Below, piece by piece: positions 1 to 7,391 of a stretch of DNA of 11,921 bases. A program made the translations under genes and the position numbers. The notes below the pieces were generated by a model, which worked only from the letters and a program-made list of their open reading frames with translations, was not told the origin of the DNA and made no database searches. The stretch's first letter is position 1. Each line of letters starts with the position of its first letter. Origin of the DNA: an uncultured Paraprevotella sp. (GTDB lineage Bacteria > Bacteroidota > Bacteroidia > Bacteroidales > Bacteroidaceae); NCBI GenBank assembly GCA_910584955.1, contig CAJUDC010000081.1:1-11921 (forward strand). Direction: 5' to 3'.

Positions 1-15
1 GTCCGGGGCAGTGAT

Positions 16-47
16 AAAAAATCCGATCTTCACAGACCGGATTTTTT
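16..47. terminator. Terminator-like hairpin, A-run/T-run flanked, possibly bidirectional
   Basis: A perfect 10-bp stem pairs 16-25 with 38-47 around a 12-nt loop. The stem has a GC-containing top (TCCG/CGGA) and an A6/T6 base, so it can act as an intrinsic terminator on either strand. On the plus strand it could end a gene lying left of the window. On the minus strand it lies about 200 nt downstream of the cobalamin riboswitch, so it could be the attenuator of that leader. The sequence alone does not decide between these. Confidence 0.6.
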
Positions 48-245
48 TGAGTATATCAGTGGCCCGGATATACTTCGGGCCGGAACTTGTCTGTGTGCCT
101 GTTTGTATGGCAGATAGATGACGGTTGACAAGCAACCGCAGGCACACGGGGCGAATCGCTTCGGCCCGGAAAACAATTCTTTCAGTTCGATGTTATTTTT
201 CAGTTAGGTGTACCTCTTGTCTAACCCACGAGACGAGGCTCCTTG
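48..245 (-). other. Gene-free leader between riboswitch and left edge
   Basis: No plausible gene is seen here. On the minus strand there is no ATG between 245 and 1, so the gene controlled by the riboswitch must start outside the window (or at a non-ATG codon). The stretch holds a hairpin just downstream of the aptamer (213-216 with 235-238 and 219-222 with 231-234, two bases bulged). It also holds two overlapping inverted repeats at 50-57/67-74 (8 bp) and 61-66/76-81 (6 bp) that cannot form together. This is most simply read as untranslated leader of the off-window gene. Confidence 0.45.
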
Positions 246-422
246 TACGACAGGCAGGTTTTCTGACTTGTTCCCGCATCAAACGCCTTCCCGGCTTGGA
301 CGGCCAGTGGCAAGAGCTCCGTTTGATGCGTCGGATGGAACTTACAGCAGCGGGACTGTCCGGGATTTTCACCCGATTCCCTTTTCATCCGAGAGGCCGT
401 ACGGCCTTTCAGACACCTGTCT
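246..422 (-). promoter_or_regulatory. Cobalamin (adenosylcobalamin) riboswitch
   Basis: Read on the minus strand, the conserved cobalamin aptamer blocks appear in the right order. First is the core GGGAATCGGGTGAAAATCCC, followed by a GGAC-GTCCCGC-GCTGTAAG block (positions about 383 down to 342). Next is the GCCACTGG box (311-304), then a GGGAAGGCG block (about 293-283), then a terminal AAGTCAGAAAACCTGCC block (about 269-252) closing the P1 stem near 420/247. A perfect 10-bp stem pairs 275-284 with 321-330. These riboswitches bind B12 coenzyme forms and usually repress B12 uptake or synthesis genes (TonB-dependent BtuB-type receptors, cob genes) or B12-independent isozymes. The regulated gene lies to the left, outside the window, so its identity is unknown. 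Confidence 0.95.
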
Positions 423-427
423 GGCTG

Positions 428-459
428 CAAATGTAAAAGTTTGAGGTAGGAAATGCAAG
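428..459 (-). promoter_or_regulatory. Bacteroidota promoter for the riboswitch transcript
   Basis: On the minus strand a TACATTTG box (435-428) fits the Bacteroidota -7 consensus TAnnTTTG. A TTG lies 20 bases upstream (458-456), matching the -33 spacing of that promoter class. The predicted start, about 6-7 bases downstream, falls at about 421, right at the first base pairs of the riboswitch P1 stem. That agreement supports the call. Confidence 0.7.
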
Positions 460-485
460 AAAAATACCCGGAAAAAAATGATTTT

Positions 486-2162
486 TTATGCTCGTTGTTT
501 TTTCAGGTGCAGTACTTGCGAACAGTATTCCACCACGGCCCGGCGGTGCGTGATGAAAAGCAAGGTTTTGTTTTTTAGCTGGTTTTGTGTCAGGTTCTTT
601 AGCAATTGCTGTTCCGTTTCCAGGTCAAGAGCCGACGTCGCCTCGTCCAGCAACAGGATGCTTCCGCGCCGCAGAAGAGCCCGGGCGATGGCAATACGTT
701 GCGCCTGTCCCTCGCTCAGTCCGTTCCCCATTTCGCCGCAGCGAGTGTCCAGTCCCTCGGGCAGCGAAAGCACAAAGTCGGCACAGGCTTGCCGTAAGGC
801 CTGTCGCATGTCGTTCTCGTCGGCTTCGGGATTTCCCATGAGCAGGTTGTCGCGTATGGTGCCGCTGAAGAGCGTGTTCCCCTGAGGCACATAAACCAGG
901 TTGCACCGCGTCTGCGGGCTTCCTGTGGCTTCCCGGGTCCCGTCATAAAAAGTGATGCTTCCCGCATCTGGTTTCATCAATGCAAGAATCAGGCGTATGA
1001 GGGTGGTCTTGCCTGCGCCGGTCTCTCCCAATATCGCCGTACTGCTGCCCGGCGGAAAATGATAGGAAAAATCTTTTAATACCCACCGCCTGTTTTTGTC
1101 GTAGGCATAGCTTATGTTGTCTATACGTATGCCGGCCGTATGGTCGAACCGTATCGGTTCTCCTTTGCTCTCTTCGGGAATTTCTTCCAATTCCATGAGG
1201 CGTTCGCTGGCTGTGCATGCGTTGATCAGTACGGGAATAAAGCGCGTGAGATCGCGGAACGGTCCTTGAATCTGTCCGACGAGCTGGATGAAAGCCATCA
1301 TCATACCGTAGGTAATGGTGCCTTCCTGCAAGCGGGACACGCCCCAGAGGAAGGTGACCAGATAGCAGGTGGCGAAGCCTGCGTTGAGCATGAGCGACGA
1401 GAAGGAGGAGAACAGGGTGCGCGTTTTGATGCGGCGGCGCAGATGCGCCTGCACATCTTCAAGCCGGCCGGTCATGGTCTCGTCCCGTTCCAGTGTTTTG
1501 ATGACCATACGGTGCTGGATGCTTTCTTGCAGGATGCTTTGTATGCGGCTGTCGGTGTTGCGTACTTCGCGCGTCAGTACCCGCATTTTCTTGACATATA
1601 AACGGCTCAGCAGAAGGAAGGCCGGCAAGATAAGTATCGTAAGGCACGCCAGCAGGGAGTCCATGGAATACAGGAAAAAGAAGGCACCGACGAGACGGAG
1701 GCTTACAGACAATACCGAAGGGGCGGTTTCGGTGAGTGTATTCACCACGTCCGTCACGTCGCGCTCCAATCGGTTCAGTATGTCGCCGCTATGTCGTTGC
1801 TCCAGCCCGTTCCACTCGCTCCCGAGGAGGCGGGTGAAGATGCGTTGTTGCATTCGGTTCTGTGCCTTCACGCCCAACAGAGCGCGGATCCACCGGCTTA
1901 ACAGGCCCAATGCCATTTGGGCCGTGATAATGGCGATAAGTCCTGCCGCCGCCGTTGTCAGGGAGGCGGAGATCCGGTTGGTTGCGATGTCGATAGCCAT
2001 TTTGGTGGTCCAGATGAAAGCAAAGTCCAGTCCTACCCCCAGGCAGCCGGTCAGCGCATTCAGACCGGCTTGCAGACGCAGGGATTGGGAAGTCTGCCAA
2101 AGCCAGACCAGCAGCGTGCGGACACTGTATTTATTCGGGGAGGAATGGAGTTTTTTTAGCAT
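486..2162 (-). CDS. ABC exporter half-transporter (fused permease and ATPase)
   Basis: The 558-residue protein has an N-terminal six-helix exporter-type membrane domain (about 15-320) followed by a nucleotide-binding domain. Visible ATPase motifs are Walker A GETGAGKT (379-386), Q-loop Q427, signature LSEGQ (482-486; E replaces the usual first G), Walker B ILLLDE with catalytic E507, D-loop SALD, and H-loop H539. All are intact, so it should be an active ATPase. It most likely works as a homodimer in the inner membrane exporting a lipid, peptide or drug; the substrate cannot be told. I chose the ATG at 2162, not the longer frame from 2294: the membrane domain begins just after it, and this ATG overlaps the nadK stop (ATGCTAA, 7 nt shared), which points to translational coupling. 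The upstream 44 codons are nadK read in another frame. No strong terminator follows. Confidence 0.9.
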   Translation of the reverse strand: MLKKLHSSPNKYSVRTLLVWLWQTSQSLRLQAGLNALTGCLGVGLDFAFIWTTKMAIDIATNRISASLTTAAAGLIAIITAQMALGLLSRWIRALLGVKAQNRMQQRIFTRLLGSEWNGLEQRHSGDILNRLERDVTDVVNTLTETAPSVLSVSLRLVGAFFFLYSMDSLLACLTILILPAFLLLSRLYVKKMRVLTREVRNTDSRIQSILQESIQHRMVIKTLERDETMTGRLEDVQAHLRRRIKTRTLFSSFSSLMLNAGFATCYLVTFLWGVSRLQEGTITYGMMMAFIQLVGQIQGPFRDLTRFIPVLINACTASERLMELEEIPEESKGEPIRFDHTAGIRIDNISYAYDKNRRWVLKDFSYHFPPGSSTAILGETGAGKTTLIRLILALMKPDAGSITFYDGTREATGSPQTRCNLVYVPQGNTLFSGTIRDNLLMGNPEADENDMRQALRQACADFVLSLPEGLDTRCGEMGNGLSEGQAQRIAIARALLRRGSILLLDEATSALDLETEQQLLKNLTQNQLKNKTLLFITHRRAVVEYCSQVLHLKKQRA

Positions 2163-3046
2163 GTTTCTTCGCGTGGATCGGTTCCCCACATCAGCTTTTG
2201 CCGTAATGTCTTGTAAAAGGAATGCCGGGGGCGTTTGAGAACTTGGATACTGTAAGGCGCTTTGCGTAACGTCAGGCAACTGCCTTCGTGACACGATTCG
2301 CTGCGTCCGTCGATGGCGATCAGGAAATTATGACTTCGGCTCTCTACCGACAGACGGATCTCTACGTCGTCGCATAGGGTGACGGGCCGTATATTCAGGC
2401 TGTGCGGGGCAACCGGAGTGATGCCGAACGTGCCGGATTGCGGCACGATGATGGGGCCTCCTACACTCAGGGCATAGCCGGTGGAACCGGTGGGGGTGTT
2501 GATGATCAGACCGTCCGCCTGATAGGTGGTGAGGTATTCACCGTCCACTTCCGCCCGGATGCAGATCATGGAGGAGTTGTCGCGCTTGAGTACGGCTACT
2601 TCGTTGAGCGCGTACGGATAACCTTTGAGCGGGGTGCCGTCACAGGTCACCTGAATGACGCTCCGGTGTTCCGTATGGAATTCGTTGTTATAGATATGAT
2701 CGATGGTCGATCCGATCTCATCGGGAGAGATGTCGGCCAGAAACCCCAGTCTGCCGGTATTCACACCCAATATGGGGATACCCTTGCTGCCGACGCGGCG
2801 GGCCGCTTCCAAGAATGTGCCGTCGCCTCCCATGCTGATGACGATGTCTGCGTCGAAATCATTGTCGGTTATCAGTCCCGCCGGTTCGTAATCGAACCGA
2901 AGTTCGCCGGTGAGGTAGTTGAAGAAGGCTTCGTCGATAAACAATTCGGCATGTTTCTCGGCAAGCCGACTGAGCAGCTTCTGTACGGAAGCGGATTTTT
3001 TAGCTTGATAGATGTTGCCGAACAGGGCGAATCGGAGTGGGCGCAT
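2156..3046 (-). CDS. nadK: NAD kinase (ATP-NAD kinase)
   Basis: This enzyme phosphorylates NAD+ to NADP+ in the cytoplasm, the sole route to NADP(H) in most bacteria. With the start at 3046 it is 296 residues. Family motifs are clear: the GGDG kinase loop at 73-76 (SMGGDGTFL), NTGRLGFL at 96-103, the NE pair at 148-149 for ribose/nicotinamide binding, and the ADGLI-TPTGSTGY-LS-GGP block at about 177-198. An in-frame ATG at 3085 would add 13 residues. I prefer 3046 because family members usually begin a few residues before the first beta strand (here RFALFGN). The stop overlaps the start of the ABC transporter gene, so the two are cotranscribed. The gene is divergent from pdxJ and shares a short promoter region with it. 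Confidence 0.95.
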   Translation of the reverse strand: MRPLRFALFGNIYQAKKSASVQKLLSRLAEKHAELFIDEAFFNYLTGELRFDYEPAGLITDNDFDADIVISMGGDGTFLEAARRVGSKGIPILGVNTGRLGFLADISPDEIGSTIDHIYNNEFHTEHRSVIQVTCDGTPLKGYPYALNEVAVLKRDNSSMICIRAEVDGEYLTTYQADGLIINTPTGSTGYALSVGGPIIVPQSGTFGITPVAPHSLNIRPVTLCDDVEIRLSVESRSHNFLIAIDGRSESCHEGSCLTLRKAPYSIQVLKRPRHSFYKTLRQKLMWGTDPREETC

Positions 3047-3104
3047 GGGCTCTATTTTGATGTATTTTGTAAGATGGGACGACATTTGGCCGTCGCAGTG
3101 ACTG

Positions 3105-3112
3105 CAAATTTA
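3105..3112 (-). promoter_or_regulatory. Probable -7 element of the nadK promoter
   Basis: TAAATTTG on the minus strand fits the Bacteroidota -7 consensus TAnnTTTG and sits in the nadK/pdxJ divergent gap. A start about 6 bases downstream would give a leader of roughly 50 nt to the ATG at 3046, or about 13 nt to the ATG at 3085. No TTTG or TTG is present at the usual -33 spacing, so the promoter is only half supported. Confidence 0.45.
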
Positions 3113-3123
3113 GTTATTTTTTC

Positions 3124-3131
3124 TAACTTTG
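3124..3131 (+). promoter_or_regulatory. Probable -7 element of the pdxJ operon promoter
   Basis: TAACTTTG fits the TAnnTTTG consensus and lies 28 bases before the pdxJ ATG, giving a leader of about 22 nt. No recognisable -33 TTTG lies 19-21 bases upstream. It is only 11 bp from the oppositely oriented nadK -7 element. Confidence 0.5.
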
Positions 3132-3159
3132 CCCGTTACGAAGCCAAATAATAACGAAG

Positions 3160-3873
3160 ATGACAAAGTTAAGTGTCAATATAAATAAGGTGGCGACTTT
3201 GAGAAATGCCCGTGGCGGGAACAACCCCGACGTGCTGAAAGTGGCACGGGACTGTGAGCGTTTCGGTGCGCAAGGTATCACGGTGCATCCGCGTCCCGAC
3301 GAACGCCATATCCGGTATCAGGATGTGCGCGACCTCAAGCCTTTGCTGCATACCGAGTTTAATATCGAGGGGTATCCGTGTCCGAGTTTTGTGGATTTGG
3401 TGTTGGAGGTTTGTCCGGCACAGGTGACACTGGTGCCCGATACGCCCGAGCAGATCACTTCCAATGCGGGGTGGGATACGAAAACGCATCAGGCTTTTCT
3501 GACCGAGGTCATAACCGCTTTCCGTCGGAGAGGCATCCGTACGTCCGTCTTTATCGGAACGGATGCCGAACTGATCGAATATGCCGCCAAGGCCGGTGCC
3601 GATAGGGTGGAACTATACACGGAGCCTTATGCTTCGGCTTACGGGCAGGATCCCGAACGGGCGGTGGCGCCTTTCGTGAATGCCGCCGAGGCGGCCCGGA
3701 AATGCGGTCTCGGACTGAATGCCGGTCATGACTTGAGCCTGGAAAATCTGGCCTTCCTCAAACAGCGTATTCCCTGGCTCGATGAGGTAAGCATCGGTCA
3801 TGCATTGATTTGTGACGCCCTCTATCTGGGTTTGGAAGACACTATAAAACGTTATCTGGATTGTATAAAATAA
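3160..3873 (+). CDS. pdxJ: Pyridoxine 5'-phosphate synthase
   Basis: PdxJ condenses 3-amino-1-hydroxyacetone phosphate with 1-deoxy-D-xylulose 5-phosphate to make pyridoxine 5'-phosphate, the ring-forming step of the DXP-dependent vitamin B6 pathway. The protein is 237 residues, normal for this TIM-barrel family. Diagnostic segments are LSVNINKVATLRNARGG at 4-20, TVHPRPDERHI at 41-51 carrying the expected active-site H43, E70 in FNIEGYP, E151 in VELYTEPYA, and H190 in LNAGHDLS. It is the first gene of a plus-strand run. Its substrate DXP is also the entry metabolite of the MEP pathway, to which ispD two genes downstream belongs, so the operon joins two users of DXP. The next gene starts 13 nt after its stop. 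Confidence 0.97.
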   Translation: MTKLSVNINKVATLRNARGGNNPDVLKVARDCERFGAQGITVHPRPDERHIRYQDVRDLKPLLHTEFNIEGYPCPSFVDLVLEVCPAQVTLVPDTPEQITSNAGWDTKTHQAFLTEVITAFRRRGIRTSVFIGTDAELIEYAAKAGADRVELYTEPYASAYGQDPERAVAPFVNAAEAARKCGLGLNAGHDLSLENLAFLKQRIPWLDEVSIGHALICDALYLGLEDTIKRYLDCIK

Positions 3874-3886
3874 AAGAGAACAGCCT

Positions 3887-4447
3887 ATGAACCCGATTTA
3901 TTTGTTTATGGCCGAAGGAACGGAAGAGGTAGAAGCCTTGGGCGTGGTGGATATATTGCGTCGTGCGGAGATGCCGGTGCGGATTGTGTCTGTCACCGGA
4001 GAGAAGACGGTGGCCGGCTCGCACGGGGTGAAGATACAGGCCGATCTGCTGATCGAGGAAGCCGATCTGGATAATGCCGCTCTGCTGGTATTGCCCGGCG
4101 GACTGCCCGGGACCTATAATCTGGACGGATGTGCCATGCTGAAAGAGGCGTTATGCCGTCATTATGAGGCCGGAAAACCGTTGGCCGCCATCTGTGCCGC
4201 TCCGCTGATTTTCGGCAGGATGGGATGGCTGAAAGGCTTGAAAGCGACTTGCTATCCCGGTTTTGAGGGCGAATTGGAAGGAGCCGAATATACGGGTGCG
4301 CTGGTGGAGAAAGACGGACTGTTCCTGACGGGAAAAGGGCCGGCCGCTGTGTTTGCCTTCGGATATGCCATTGTGGAAGAGATGGGCTTCCCCGAGAAAG
4401 CCAAAGCCTTGCGGGAAGGAATGCTGTATAGCGAACTGGAACGATGA
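3887..4447 (+). CDS. DJ-1/YajL/PfpI family protein
   Basis: This is a 186-residue, single-domain member of the DJ-1/ThiJ/PfpI superfamily with a glutamine-amidotransferase-like flavodoxin fold. The nucleophilic cysteine sits in AAICAAP (C103), preceded by LVLPGG at 67-72. The glutamate that modulates that cysteine in DJ-1 is present in GTEEVEA (E16). The position of the human DJ-1 histidine is occupied by TCYPG, as I recall for YajL-like bacterial members. Proposed roles in the family are protein/nucleotide deglycation, chaperone activity or thiol-stress sensing; the biochemical role is disputed and cannot be settled from sequence. Older annotations call such genes thiJ (thiamine biosynthesis), a name I would avoid. 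Its last four bases (ATGA) overlap the ispD start, indicating translational coupling. Confidence 0.9.
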   Translation: MNPIYLFMAEGTEEVEALGVVDILRRAEMPVRIVSVTGEKTVAGSHGVKIQADLLIEEADLDNAALLVLPGGLPGTYNLDGCAMLKEALCRHYEAGKPLAAICAAPLIFGRMGWLKGLKATCYPGFEGELEGAEYTGALVEKDGLFLTGKGPAAVFAFGYAIVEEMGFPEKAKALREGMLYSELER

Positions 4448-5136
4448 AGCGGCAGGATTACGTCATCATAGTGGCCGGAGGCAAGGGAGTGCGCATGGGA
4501 GGAGAAGTCCCCAAGCAGTTCTTGCCCGTAGGGGGGCGTCCGGTGCTGATGCGTACCATAGAGGCTTTCAGGGCCTACGACAGCGGGATGCAGATTATCC
4601 TGGTCCTTCCTTCTTCGCAGCAGGATTATTGGGCCGAACTTTGTCGTCGGTATGATTTTCGGGAATCCTGTCAGGTGGCCGACGGTGGCGAGACACGTTT
4701 CCATTCGGTGCGGAACGGACTGGCCCTTATGCCGGATGATGCCGATGGGGTGGTCGGGGTGCACGACGGCGTGCGCCCGTTTGTCAGTCGGCAGACGATA
4801 AGGACCTGTTACGAAGAAGCCGCGCGCTGCGGAGCGGCCATACCGGTGATACCGGTGGTGGACACGTTGCGTTGCCGGACGGCGACGGAGACTATGCCGG
4901 CCGGCCGGACGGTGGACCGTGATGCTTACTGCCTGGTACAGACGCCTCAGACCTTTACCGTTTCTGTGCTCAAGGAAGCATACCGGTTGCCTTATCTCTC
5001 GTCCTTTACCGACGACGCTTCGGTGGTGGAAGCCGCCGGACATTCCGTGACGCTGGTGGAGGGAAACCGCGAGAATATCAAGATTACCACCCCTTTTGAC
5101 CTGCAAATAGCTGCTGCATTGTTGTATAAGGAATAA
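4444..5136 (+). CDS. ispD: 2-C-methyl-D-erythritol 4-phosphate cytidylyltransferase
   Basis: IspD transfers CMP from CTP to MEP, the third step of the non-mevalonate isoprenoid pathway. The 230-residue protein shows the family nucleotide-binding N-terminus VAGGKGVRMGGEVPKQFL (10-27), including R17 and K24, which correspond to the catalytic R20 and K27 of the E. coli enzyme. It also has DGGETRFHSVRNGL (80-93), HDGVRPFV (107-114), TVDRD with R159, QTPQTF (166-171), FTDDASVVE (188-196) and ENIKIT with K213. Nothing is missing. The start ATG overlaps the preceding stop by 4 nt, and recG begins 6 nt after the stop, so this gene is embedded in the pdxJ-recG operon. Confidence 0.96.
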   Translation: MKRQDYVIIVAGGKGVRMGGEVPKQFLPVGGRPVLMRTIEAFRAYDSGMQIILVLPSSQQDYWAELCRRYDFRESCQVADGGETRFHSVRNGLALMPDDADGVVGVHDGVRPFVSRQTIRTCYEEAARCGAAIPVIPVVDTLRCRTATETMPAGRTVDRDAYCLVQTPQTFTVSVLKEAYRLPYLSSFTDDASVVEAAGHSVTLVEGNRENIKITTPFDLQIAAALLYKE

Positions 5137-5142
5137 CCGCTC

Positions 5143-7239
5143 ATGGCCGACATAACCGCAAACGACATTAAATTCTTGCCGGGCGTGGGACCGCAACGGG
5201 CCAAATGGCTCGGCGATGAGTTGCATATTCACACGCTGAACGATCTGCTGTATTACTTTCCGTACAAGCATATCGACCGCACCCGCCTGTATTATATTCA
5301 CGAACTGACTGCCGATATGCCCTACGTGCAGATCAGAGGGCAAATACTGAGTTTTGAAACGGAGGGAGAAGGACGCAAACTCCGTCTGGTGGCCCATTTT
5401 ACGGATGGCCGGGGCGTAGTGGACTTAGTTTGGTTTCAAGGTATCAAGTATGTGACGGGACACTATAAACTGCATCGGGATTATATCGTTTTCGGGCGCC
5501 CGACGGCTTTTAACGGTCGTATCAACATCCCGCACCCCGATATAGACCCTGCAGACGAGTTGTCGCTCTCCACTATGGGGCTGCAACCCTATTATCATAC
5601 TACCGAGAAGATGAAGCGGAATGGTCTTAATTCCCGTTTGCTGGAACATTTCACCTCAACACTTTTTAAACGATTGGAACAACCGGTGGAGGAGACCCTG
5701 CCCGACTGTCTGGTGCGCGAACTGAACCTGATGCCGCTGGACGAGGCACTGCGTAAGATTCATTATCCTTCTACGGCCGAAGAACTTAGCCGGGCAACAT
5801 TCCGGTTGAAGTTTGAGGAGCTTTTTTATGTACAACTGAATATCCTGCGTTATATGCGCGACCGGCAGCAGAAGTGCCGGGGGCTGGTCTTTTCCCGTGT
5901 GGGCGACACGTTCATGCGCTTTTATACGCATTACCTTCCTTTCAGTCTGACCGGTGCTCAAAAGCGGGTAATCCGGGAGATTCGCCGTGATACGGGTAGC
6001 GGACGGCAGATGAACCGCCTGTTGCAGGGGGATGTGGGCAGCGGAAAGACGCTGGTGGCGCTGATGAGCATGCTTATTGCACTGGACAACGGTTATCAGG
6101 CCTGTATCATGGCACCTACGGAAATACTGGCGGAACAGCACCTGCATACTTTTCGGAACTTCCTGAAAGATATGGCGGTGCGGGTGGAACTGCTTACGGG
6201 ATCGGTGAAAGGGAAGCGGCGCGAGGCAGTACTCGAAGGCGTGCGGAGCGGAGCTGTCCAGATTCTGGTCGGCACCCATGCCGTGTTGGAAGATACGGTG
6301 GATTTCTTGGCTTTGGGCCTGGTTGTCATTGATGAGCAGCATCGGTTCGGAGTGGCGCAACGGGCGCGGCTTTGGGTGAAGAATGTCAGTCCGCCTCATG
6401 TGCTGGTTATGACGGCCACCCCTATTCCCCGGACGTTGGCCATGACGCTCTACGGCGATCTGGATGTTTCTGTTATTGACGAGCTTCCGCCGGGACGGAA
6501 GCCGATTCAAACCCTTCATCAGTTCGATAACCGGCGTGAGACGTTGTATCAGGGCATCCGCCGGCAAATCGGTGAGGGCCGACAGGTGTACGTGGTATAT
6601 CCGCTGATACAGGAAAGCGAGAAGATGGACATCAAGAATCTGGAAGACGGGTACGAACAGCTTTGTCGGGTGTTTCCCGATTACCGCATCAGCAAGGTGC
6701 ACGGCAAGATGAAGCCCGCCGAGAAAGATGCCGAAATGCAGCGTTTTGTGTCCGGCGAGACGCAGATACTTGTGGCCACCACCGTTATCGAGGTCGGTGT
6801 GAATGTGCCCAACGCTTCGGTTATGGTAATCGAGAACGCCGAACGCTTCGGGTTGGCTCAGCTTCATCAGCTGCGTGGACGGGTGGGGCGTGGGGCCGAC
6901 CAGTCGTACTGCATCCTGGTGACAAAATATCAGCTGTCGGCCGATACGCGCAAGCGGATTCAGATCATGACGGAGACAAACGACGGGTTTGAGATAGCCG
7001 AGGCCGATCTGAAGCTAAGAGGACCCGGTGATCTGGAAGGGACGCAGCAGAGCGGAGTGGCGTTCGATCTGCGCCTGGCCAATCTGGCCCGTGACGGGCA
7101 GGTGTTGCAATTGGCCCGACATACGGCGCAACGGATATTGGACAAAGATCCTCAGAAGTGCCTTCCCGAGTATGCCGTGCTTTGGCGGCGTTTGCAGGCC
7201 TTGCGCAAGACGAATGTCAACTGGTCCGTCATTTCCTGA
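5143..7239 (+). CDS. recG: ATP-dependent DNA helicase RecG
   Basis: RecG remodels stalled replication forks and branch-migrates Holliday junctions. The 698-residue protein has the N-terminal wedge/OB-fold region (about 1-240, starting with a helix-hairpin-like IKFLPGVGPQRA), then a superfamily 2 helicase core. Visible helicase motifs are Walker A GDVGSGKT (296-303), APTEILAEQH (motif Ia), DEQH (397-400; RecG has DEQH where others have DEAH), TATPIPRTLA (motif III), a VATTVIEVGVNVP block (motif V), and QLRGRVGRG (576-584, motif VI). The C-terminal ERFGL-QLHQLRGR and DLKLRGPGDLEGTQQSG segments are RecG hallmarks. The length is normal. It is the last gene of the operon. A weak hairpin (7258-7268) followed by a T-run (7275-7281) may help end the transcript. 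Confidence 0.97.
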   Translation: MADITANDIKFLPGVGPQRAKWLGDELHIHTLNDLLYYFPYKHIDRTRLYYIHELTADMPYVQIRGQILSFETEGEGRKLRLVAHFTDGRGVVDLVWFQGIKYVTGHYKLHRDYIVFGRPTAFNGRINIPHPDIDPADELSLSTMGLQPYYHTTEKMKRNGLNSRLLEHFTSTLFKRLEQPVEETLPDCLVRELNLMPLDEALRKIHYPSTAEELSRATFRLKFEELFYVQLNILRYMRDRQQKCRGLVFSRVGDTFMRFYTHYLPFSLTGAQKRVIREIRRDTGSGRQMNRLLQGDVGSGKTLVALMSMLIALDNGYQACIMAPTEILAEQHLHTFRNFLKDMAVRVELLTGSVKGKRREAVLEGVRSGAVQILVGTHAVLEDTVDFLALGLVVIDEQHRFGVAQRARLWVKNVSPPHVLVMTATPIPRTLAMTLYGDLDVSVIDELPPGRKPIQTLHQFDNRRETLYQGIRRQIGEGRQVYVVYPLIQESEKMDIKNLEDGYEQLCRVFPDYRISKVHGKMKPAEKDAEMQRFVSGETQILVATTVIEVGVNVPNASVMVIENAERFGLAQLHQLRGRVGRGADQSYCILVTKYQLSADTRKRIQIMTETNDGFEIAEADLKLRGPGDLEGTQQSGVAFDLRLANLARDGQVLQLARHTAQRILDKDPQKCLPEYAVLWRRLQALRKTNVNWSVIS

Positions 7240-7303
7240 GCATCTCCGTGCAGACTTGCCCGCCGGGCCAAATGTTTTTTTATTGGAAAAAGAGTTAAAA
7301 TAT

Positions 7304-7335
7304 TTTGGCTCTTTTATTTAATTTTGGTATCTTTG
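7304..7335 (+). promoter_or_regulatory. Bacteroidota promoter upstream of ndk
   Basis: TTTG at 7304-7307, a spacer of exactly 20 bases, then TATCTTTG at 7328-7335. This is an exact match to the Bacteroidota housekeeping-sigma pattern TTTG-N19-21-TAnnTTTG. The predicted start near 7341 leaves a leader of about 50 nt before the ndk ATG. No Shine-Dalgarno sequence is seen, which is usual in this phylum. Confidence 0.85.
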
Positions 7336-7391
7336 TTGCATGTTCATGCCCGTCGTAGCATAGAATCGTGTAACTTAAAATCTGATTCATC

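Noticed and set aside
207..213. GGTGTAC in the left intergenic region as another copy of the 9044-9131 repeat
   Set aside because: Only seven bases match, without the palindrome or spacer; chance is likely.
125..444. Open frames on both strands at 125-444
   Set aside because: They cover the cobalamin riboswitch and show no protein family features; the RNA explains the sequence.
472..487. A/T-only hairpin just after the ABC transporter stop as a terminator
   Set aside because: The stem is six A-T pairs with a three-base loop and no GC; too weak to call.
2163..2294. N-terminal 44-codon extension of the ABC transporter frame
   Set aside because: It lies entirely within the 3' end of nadK in another frame, has no transporter-like features, and an ATG at 2162 overlapping the nadK stop fits much better.
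2402..3151. Long plus-strand open frame of 249 codons opposite nadK
   Set aside because: NadK motifs on the minus strand are unmistakable; the plus frame is an antisense shadow in GC-rich coding DNA.
4252..6867. Long minus-strand frames (about 381 and 403 codons) opposite ispD and recG
   Set aside because: Both are rich in His, Arg and Pro with no domains, and overlap well-supported plus-strand genes.
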